64,000 nt of DNA from Humulus lupulus (taxonomy: Eukaryota > Streptophyta > Magnoliopsida > Rosales > Cannabaceae), in assembly GCF_963169125.1 (NCBI RefSeq), contig NC_084794.1:112878358-112942357 (forward strand), in the 5' to 3' direction. The translations under genes and the position numbers were made by a program. This document shows positions 57,621-64,000 of the stretch, in pieces; position 1 is the first letter of the stretch, and every line of letters starts with the position of its first letter. The notes beneath the pieces are model-generated. The model did no database searches, had not been told where the DNA came from, and saw only the letters and a program-made list of their open reading frames with translations.

Positions 57621-58480
57621 CCGACCACTCAAATTTCTTTCCCCCTCTTAAAAGATTAAAATATGGAAGGCACTGATCTGTAGATTTCGAGATGAACCTA
57701 CTTAAGGCCGTCATTCATCTAGTTAGGCTCTGAACATCTTTATGTTTTTGAGGTGAGGGCATGTCAATTAACGCCTTAATCTTGTCGGGATTAGATTCTA
57801 TGCCCCGAGCATTCACTATGAATCCCAGAAACTTTCCCGAAGATACTCCAAATGAGCATTTCAGTGGGTCAAGTCTCATACTGTACTTTCGGAGCACAAC
57901 GAAGCACTCGACAAGATCATCCACATGGTTACAGTTATGTTTGGATTTGACTAGCATATCATCTACATAAACTTTCATGTTATTCCCTATCTGCTAGGCA
58001 AACTTCCTATTCACCAATCTTTCGTATATGACTCCTGCGTTCTTGAGCTCGAAAGGAATTACATTGTAGCAATACAAACCTTTATCGGTCATGAAGCTTG
58101 TGTGTTCCTGGTCTGGCACATGCATGGCTATCTAGTTATATCTAGAGTATGCATCTATAAATGACATGATTTCATGACCTGCAGTGGCATCTATGAGCTG
58201 ATCGATTTGAGGCAAGGGAAAACAATCCTTAGGACATGCCTTGTTGAGATCCAAATAATCAATGCAATTTCGCCACTTCCATTGGGCTTTAGAACTAATA
58301 CAAGATTGGCTATCCAATCAAAGTAGAAATTATCTCGCATAAACCGATTCGCCTTCAGCCTTTCGACCTATTCTTTTAAGGATTTCTTCCTGTCATCGTC
58401 CAGGAGCCTCCTTTTTTGTTGCTTTGGCTGGAAGCTCTTATCTATGTTGAGTGCATGGCTTATAATGCTCGAGTTGATCC
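57621..58480 (-). pseudogene. Reverse transcriptase, third Tat element
   Basis: Pieces read right to left: 58132-58317 (NCIDYLDLNKACPKDCFPLP, then IMSFIDAYSRYN), a short gap with FELKN-type residues near 58050, then 57715-57978 with the catalytic YVDDMLVKS and KCSFGVSSGKFLGFIVNARG. Stops and a small deletion upstream of the NCIDY block break the frame. The DD of YVDD is retained. Confidence 0.85.
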
Positions 58481-59203
58481 CTACCATATCCGAGTGTGAC
58501 CATGCAAACACATCTTGGTTTTCTCTCAGGAAGCGAATTAATTGCTATTTCGCATCCTCAAAGAGGTTCTTTCCTATATTCACCACTCTCGTGGTATCTT
58601 TCTCATCGAGCTTTATTTCTTCAAGCTCCTCTATTAGTTTGAGATCGGCCCTTTCTTCTTCCACTCTAGGGTCGATCTCTTCTTTGATTTCGAAGATGGG
58701 TCTGATCATTTCCCGAATAACAACAAGTGCTTGTGCACTTGTTTGGTTCTTCCTTCACATGGAAATGCTATAGAATTCTCGTGCAGCTCGTCCCCCTTCA
58801 GCGTCCCAATGCCACTAGACGTCGGGAACTTGATTGCCAAATGCCTAACGGTTGACACTGCCCCCAACCCAATCAGGGCTGGTCTCCCAGACTGTACATT
58901 GTAGGCAGATAGGGTGTCCACTACTATGAACTCCATCATCTTGGTCACTGAGACTGGATAGTCTCCCAAGGTTATCGGGAGCTCATGGATCCCGTGCTGG
59001 CTATCCCCTCTCCTGAAAATTCATACAACGTCGTTGCACAGGTTTTCAAATCTTGAAGTGTGAGTCCCATATTTTCTAGAGTGGCCTTATAAAGGATGTT
59101 AACTGAGCATCCATTATCTATCAGGACTTTGCGCACCCTTTTGTTGGCGAGCTGAAGTGTTATGACCAAAGGGTCATTGTGGGGAAACTGAACGTGCAAT
59201 GCA
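58481..59203 (-). pseudogene. Aspartic protease region, third Tat element
   Basis: 58972-59199 has HVQFPHNDPLVITLQLANK and the active-site strand VLIDNGCSVNILY (D-N-G). 58706-58969 has the second half (SVTKMMEFIVVDTLSAYN, ending in a GRPAL block). The frame shifts between the two. The region right of 59203 (codons for ITFTKEDA) is continued at 61029, across the nested LTR. Confidence 0.8.
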
Positions 59204-61028
59204 TGTTGGGTTTTATGCCCTTATAAAACCATGTCGGACATGTAACACGATTTCATATTGTCAATAAAAGTAGTAGAAATCATTTAGTTTGACAACCATG
59301 TTGCTTGCTTGTTTTATTACATGATTATTGAAATAATACAAACATTTATGGAATCCTGAATATATGGATAGTTACAATTATAGTGACTAGGTCACAGTGG
59401 ACTATAGTTGTAATTATATGTTCAAAAGAACGAGTCCTAAGATTAGATCAGTGCATTGGATTTTCACTGATTAGGTAATCTACGATATGATCTACATACA
59501 CATTCGGGGTGTGATGTCTTGTCCAAGGCATTGATCAAGTAGATAAGATCGGATGTATTTGGTTACATCGGACTAAGACCGATATTGATTATTGATTGAT
59601 AAATAAGTATCATTGTTAGCGAATCTAATCAATGTCACAATGTTGACCATAGGTTAAGTCAATCTTAATTCTGAGTGATAATATTCTGCTAATTATATTA
59701 TTTAAATCTTTTGAATTGTTCGTTACCAGCTTACACTACGGTCTAGCCCATACTTACATCTTGGAGATTTAGTAGTGTAATTGAGTGGCAGTATTATTAA
59801 TAGATATGAAATCTATAACTTCTGTATGAGAAGTGAAAAGATGATTTCCTTAATTGCTATGTTAAAAAAGTTAAATGATTGAGATCTCATTTCTGTGATT
59901 AAGTTCCCGAAAATATCATTTATAAGGAACTTAGTGGGAGTTAAGAATAAAATACTGATGATGGGTAAAACGGTAATTTGCACCCATCTCGTTAGTAAGT
60001 CATCGATAGAGGATTGACTGACTGTAATGGTTATAACAATGGATAAGTATTTATGGTTTGGAAAATAGTTCTATGAATTCAAGAGTTCAATTCTTAGTGG
60101 GAGTCACGAGGAATTAATAAGGTAGTAAAATTATTCGTATATAAATTCACAATAACTTATTGGAGCTTGATTTCATGGATCCATGGTCCCCGCATCACCT
60201 TTGAGTAAATCATCTAGAATGTCTCAATTAATTGGTTTAATTATCAATTAGGATTTTTAAAGTTGACTAGGTCAATTTCGGAAAATTTATAGAGATATGA
60301 GATTTAGAGAATAAAAGAGAATCTATGGGTAAATTTATTAATATTGATAAATTGGTGTCGATATAAATAAATAATATTAAATCAAGCTTCAAATTATAAT
60401 TAGTTAATTTGACTAAGGATTTAATTAATTAATTAAAAAATAAAAAATAAAAGGTTTTGAATTTAGGCCCAATTGGGATTTAAATTCAAAACAAAGAGAT
60501 TGGGCCTAAGTTCATTTGTGGGAGCCTGAATCTTTTATCTTTTTGTTTATTATTTTAATTAATTTAAATTTAAATAAAGCCCATTAAGTTGCCTATATAA
60601 GGAATATGATATCTATGGTTTTCATTAGGAAGTGAGTCTCAGTTGATCCATTGGGTAAGTGAAAACCTAGAGACTATAATCATTTCTTAGCCACTATCTC
60701 TTCTTCTCTTCTAGATCTCTATCTCATGTGTTGAGAACCAGCTCATACTAGTTCTAGGTTGATCAAAGGCTTGGTGAGGAAGACTGTGTTGCTAATCTAG
60801 TTCAATCTCTTGATAATACTCTGCTACAGAAAGGAATCAAGGATTAGAGAGATTGAAGGAAGGAGTTGTTCCAGTTCCGCTGCGTATTCGTAAGTTTCTA
60901 CATTTTTGTGTTTATGTTAATTTATGAATCTGATGTTCATATGTATGTCATGTTATTCTATGTTTCTATTATGTGTTTGGAAAAATAATTGGAAGCATGC
61001 ATCTAGATTTGAATTCCAAGATCCTACA
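59204..61028 (+). mobile_element. Solo LTR, family R, 1825 bp, perfect 5-bp duplication
   Basis: TGTTGGGTTTTATGCCC to AAGATCCTACA, flanked by ATGCA on both sides (59199-59203 and 61029-61033). Taking it out rejoins the gag-protease reading frame without loss of a codon, which confirms the borders. It shares GGTCCATGGTCCCC near 60180 and the CCGCTGCGTATTCG tail with the other family R copies. It is the longest uninterrupted reference copy of this family in the window. Confidence 0.93.
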
Positions 61029-62303
61029 ATGCATCCTCTTTAGTAAAAGTAATGGGTTGAGATTCAACCCTTTGTTGCTTTGGAGCTCGCGGTTCAGGCT
61101 CGTAGGGAGACTCGTCTCCTATCTTGAGCTCATTCACATATCTCTTCTGGGCATTTCTACCCGATCCAGCAAGGTGTGGTCCTCCAAAAATGGTTACCAC
61201 ATCCTCCCCATCTATTGGGGGAGGTCAATCATTCTCCTTTACTTGTGAGGTAGTATTCTGCTGGGCAGGCTGCGCGAGAGCTGCCCTTTGTCTAGCCGAT
61301 GCTTGATTCGGATTTCAGTTTCTTATGTATTGTCTGAAATACCCTCTCGAGATCAAGCCTTCAATCTTGTCCTTTAGCTGTCGGCACTCGTCGGTGATAT
61401 GCCTAACGTCCCTGTGGAACCTGCAGTACTTATTGATGTCTCTTTTTTACTTTTGATTTCGCATTGGGCCAGGTCGCCTAAACGGGACCTGATTTTTGGT
61501 GTAAACTGTATAGATGAAAAATACTTGTCGCCCTTCTTCTTTTTCCCCCCATCCGCCTCTGAGTTACTCCCTTCATTTTTCTTCCTTTTTGAAGGGTTAT
61601 CTCTAGAGGGTCGAGACGTTGAGAGGGTAGCCGAGGTTGAGGCTGAGTTAACATTCGTCATTGTAGTTATAATGGGCTGAGGGTCAATTTTAATGCTGGC
61701 CTCGCGTCCTCTACATTGACGAATCTCTGAGCCCTTTTGTTGAACTCAGTTGTTTTTCTTATTGGTTTTCTCTGCATATCATCCCAAAGGGGACTTCCTA
61801 GAAATATACCAGCTCGTAAAGCCATAAGATGACCACTGTCATCAACATTACAGGCTCGCGCCACTTCGATGTTAAACCTTGACAGGTAGCTTTTTAATGA
61901 CTCTCCCGGCTATTGTCTAACATTGGTCAAGGTCGAGGCTTTGGGCCTGACGCCTACCATGGCCTTGAATTCATTTTCCAATTGATCTCAAGACAATATC
62001 AAATTCCTTCTGAATTTATCGAACCAGTTTTTTGCTGGTCCCGTCAAAGTTGTTGGAAATAGCAAGCATCTGAGTTCGTAGCCAACATTGTTGGCATGCA
62101 TGATTGTGTTAAATGTGCTCAAATGGTTGTACGAGTCTAAGTTCCCATCAAAAGGAGCTACATGTGGTATCTTGGACTCGTAAGGGAATGGTGTGTTTGA
62201 TATATGTGGAGCGAAAGGCTCGAGCTCCTCATCAGAGTCGTCGGCCTTGTCCTTGTTCCTTTCATCTTGAAGGTGCCTAACACTCTTTTGAGTTGATTAA
62301 TTC
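61029..62303 (-). pseudogene. Gag, third Tat element
   Basis: Right to left: the gag core (IPHVAPFDGNLDSYNHLSTF near 62165-62110; PAKNWFDKFRRN near 62035-62000; SPLWDDMQRK near 61775), a basic linker (61374-61661), then a zinc-knuckle-like segment YCRFHRDVRHITDECRQL near 61430-61380 (C...H...H...C). The final stretch leads to the protease junction. One or more stops (for example near 61310) interrupt it. The N-terminus is cut by the LTR at 62304. Confidence 0.8.
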
Positions 62304-64000
62304 TATAATGCTCTGGATAACCAAGACCGTTACACTGTGTGTTTAAAATAGTGCTTAACCTGCTAAGCAAGTCGTTTGAACTTAAATGTGTAATTAAAAA
62401 CTAAGTCAAGGTCAAGTAATAAAAGATTTGGTCAACAAAATGATTATTTTTCATTTAAAATATTAAGTTTGTACACAGGATCCCAAAAATTAGTTTATAG
62501 ACTTGTAAAAGATAAACAGATACAATTTAGCCATCCTAAGTGGCAAAAACAGGGTTTAACCCTAGTTCCTCCCAAGCTATCCCGACCGTGGCGATCGAGC
62601 AGACTGCATATGTACACACCGCCCCTGAAGCTCTCCAACTCATGGCTAGTCCAACTATCAAATCCCATACCTACACCACGTAGCACCCATGAGCCAAAGC
62701 TCAGCAAGAAAACTAAAAACAACAAACATATATAGAACAAGAGCGATTAATAAACTTCAAACCAATTAATTCAATTATTCAGTAGAGTACAAGCATTAAG
62801 CTAAACAATGGTAAACATGTAATCTAATGCATACATTTCAATCAGCAATACAAGTGTTCAGGTGTCGGCACCCTTAGGTCAACTCCTATGATTATTTAGC
62901 TGGTCCCGGCTTGCATAGGCCGAGTCCTCTGATTATTTAGCTGACCCCGACTCACGTTGGCCGAGCTACGTCCAATACGCTTATCATCAGCCCTGGCACC
63001 CTTAGGTTGTACTTTCATATTTCACATAACAAATATATAACCCATAGAATGCATAAATTCAATTATAGGGAATCTCAGTCCCAATGACTACCACATGGGT
63101 GCAGTTTTCTTACCTCGGATCTCGAGCAGCAAGCGTATAACGGCCTCGAGCACGATCCTTAATTCTTGACCCCTTGCGGTAAAACCTAGTCACACTGCGA
63201 TAATGGATAAGCATAAGATTCTAAACCATTTGAAAACTTTAGATTCAAATACCAGCCTTTAGGACCTCGATTTCTACTAAACCGGGTAGTAGAAATTGTC
63301 CCAAGCACTTAAGTTTGACTCCCCAAGCTTAAAAACAACCCTAGACAAAATCTACCTAGGCGGGCCACGACTTGGCCATGAGGGTCACGGCGCGCCTCAA
63401 GTCAAAGGCACGGCCTCTTGCATTAGGGGGAGGCGGGCCGCGACTTGCTTGTTAGGGTTACAACGCACCCTACAATCAGTAGCCCTCCCAGTGCCATCTG
63501 GGGCACGCAGGCCGCGGTGCCCATGAACTGGGCCATGACACGCCCCCGTGAACCCAGAATTCCCTGGGTTTTCCAGCGTTTTTCCCTAACTTTCATCCCC
63601 AAAAATCCAACCTTAACATGCACCCTAACCGAAACCAAATTCAAATACAAGTCTAGGATCCTTAATCACATATTTAAGCATTAAGTACCCAAACATTCTA
63701 CTGATCATATCATCTCAATCAGCAACAATTCTTCACCAGAAACGCAAACAGATTAAACCTAACAAGTCTACATTCCCGCATAACAGAACAGATTCCTTGC
63801 CTCAATTTTGAAAGTTGCAGTTCTCAGCAAATTCTTGATTGCCCCAGCTTTAATTCCCCAGTTCCCTTCAGCTCAAATCCCAGCTTATTTTCTTAAGTTT
63901 TCCTCTTCAAATCTTCAAAACTCCCTTAGGCAAAGAGAGCGGGAGAGAGAAACGTGAGTGGTGGATAGAGAGAGAGAAGCCAGCTCCTTAGTTTGTTTCT
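62304..64000 (-). mobile_element. LTR, family J, cut by the window edge
   Basis: Begins TATAATGCTCTGGATAACCA (TG changed to TA) and has the block GTAGCACCCATGAGCCAAAG near 62680, as in the other family J LTRs. 1697 bases are visible of an expected roughly 2.28 kb. It also has the GC-rich part near 63360-63550. It sits in gag of the third Tat element. The target duplication cannot be checked. The reading frames at 63296-63684 are in the GC-rich block and carry no domain. Confidence 0.85.

Larger units (their letters stand above)
43851..62303 (-). mobile_element. Third Tat element (minus), with three nested LTR insertions
   Basis: The left LTR is its 3' LTR (43851-44857), then polypurine tract, antisense ORF (plus strand), integrase, dual RNase H, RT, protease and gag. 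Insertions at 48487-50762, 52828-56559 and 59204-61028, all with target duplications, split it without other rearrangement. Its 5' end lies beyond the LTR at 62304-64000. It is the best preserved element in the window, but frameshifts in integrase and RT and a stop before the integrase C-terminus make it non-autonomous. Confidence 0.88.

Noticed and set aside
1..64000. CRISPR arrays, tRNA or rRNA genes, bacterial operons
   Set aside because: No regularly spaced short repeats, no cloverleaf-like or rRNA sequence recognised; the window is plant nuclear DNA.

Overview
The window is plant nuclear DNA, most likely from a eudicot. It has a spliced gene of a plant-specific CCCH zinc-finger/RRM family, very A+T-rich intergenic DNA, small transposons with 9-bp target duplications, and deeply nested Ty3/gypsy-type retrotransposons with many solo LTRs. 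I see no bacterial-type genes, tRNA, rRNA or CRISPR. Only one intact host gene is supported; almost every other long reading frame belongs to decayed mobile elements.

Layout. 1-7225: a degenerate Ty3/gypsy element of the Tat lineage on the minus strand (integrase, RNase H, reverse transcriptase, protease and gag read right to left; 5' LTR 6336-7225; the rest lies off the left edge). 7226-14600: A+T-rich DNA with a large inverted repeat (about 8795-9950) and three Mutator-type MITEs with 9-bp target duplications. 14650-19400: the host gene, with a 5'-UTR intron, seven coding exons (16077-19000) and a 567-residue product carrying an MLLE-like N-terminus, CCCH finger, OST-HTH/LOTUS domain and RRM. 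19000-21077: unannotated A+T-rich DNA. 21078-21919: a solo LTR. 22188-24620: remains of a transposon gene with a Ulp1/C48 protease domain, split by an LTR. 24625-35597: an LTR carrying another LTR, then a plus-strand gypsy remnant whose antisense ORF is split by a solo LTR that itself contains two more.

35598-42995: a second minus-strand Tat element with an antisense spliced ORF (36934-39516, plus strand) and a roughly 618-bp tandem duplication inside integrase. 42996-43850: an LTR fragment. 43851-62303: a third minus-strand Tat element. From left to right it has its 3' LTR, polypurine tract, plus-strand antisense ORF, integrase, dual RNase H, reverse transcriptase, protease and gag. It is interrupted by solo LTRs at 48487-50762, 52828-56559 (which holds two more) and 59204-61028. 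62304-64000: another LTR running off the right edge.

Eleven solo LTRs carry recognisable 5-bp target duplications (six perfect outright, others with one mismatch or as listed), so the insertion order can be read directly. The recurring structural theme is the antisense, intron-containing extra ORF with a Transposase_28-like segment and a coiled-coil tail, found in three separate Tat elements, always between integrase and the 3' LTR.
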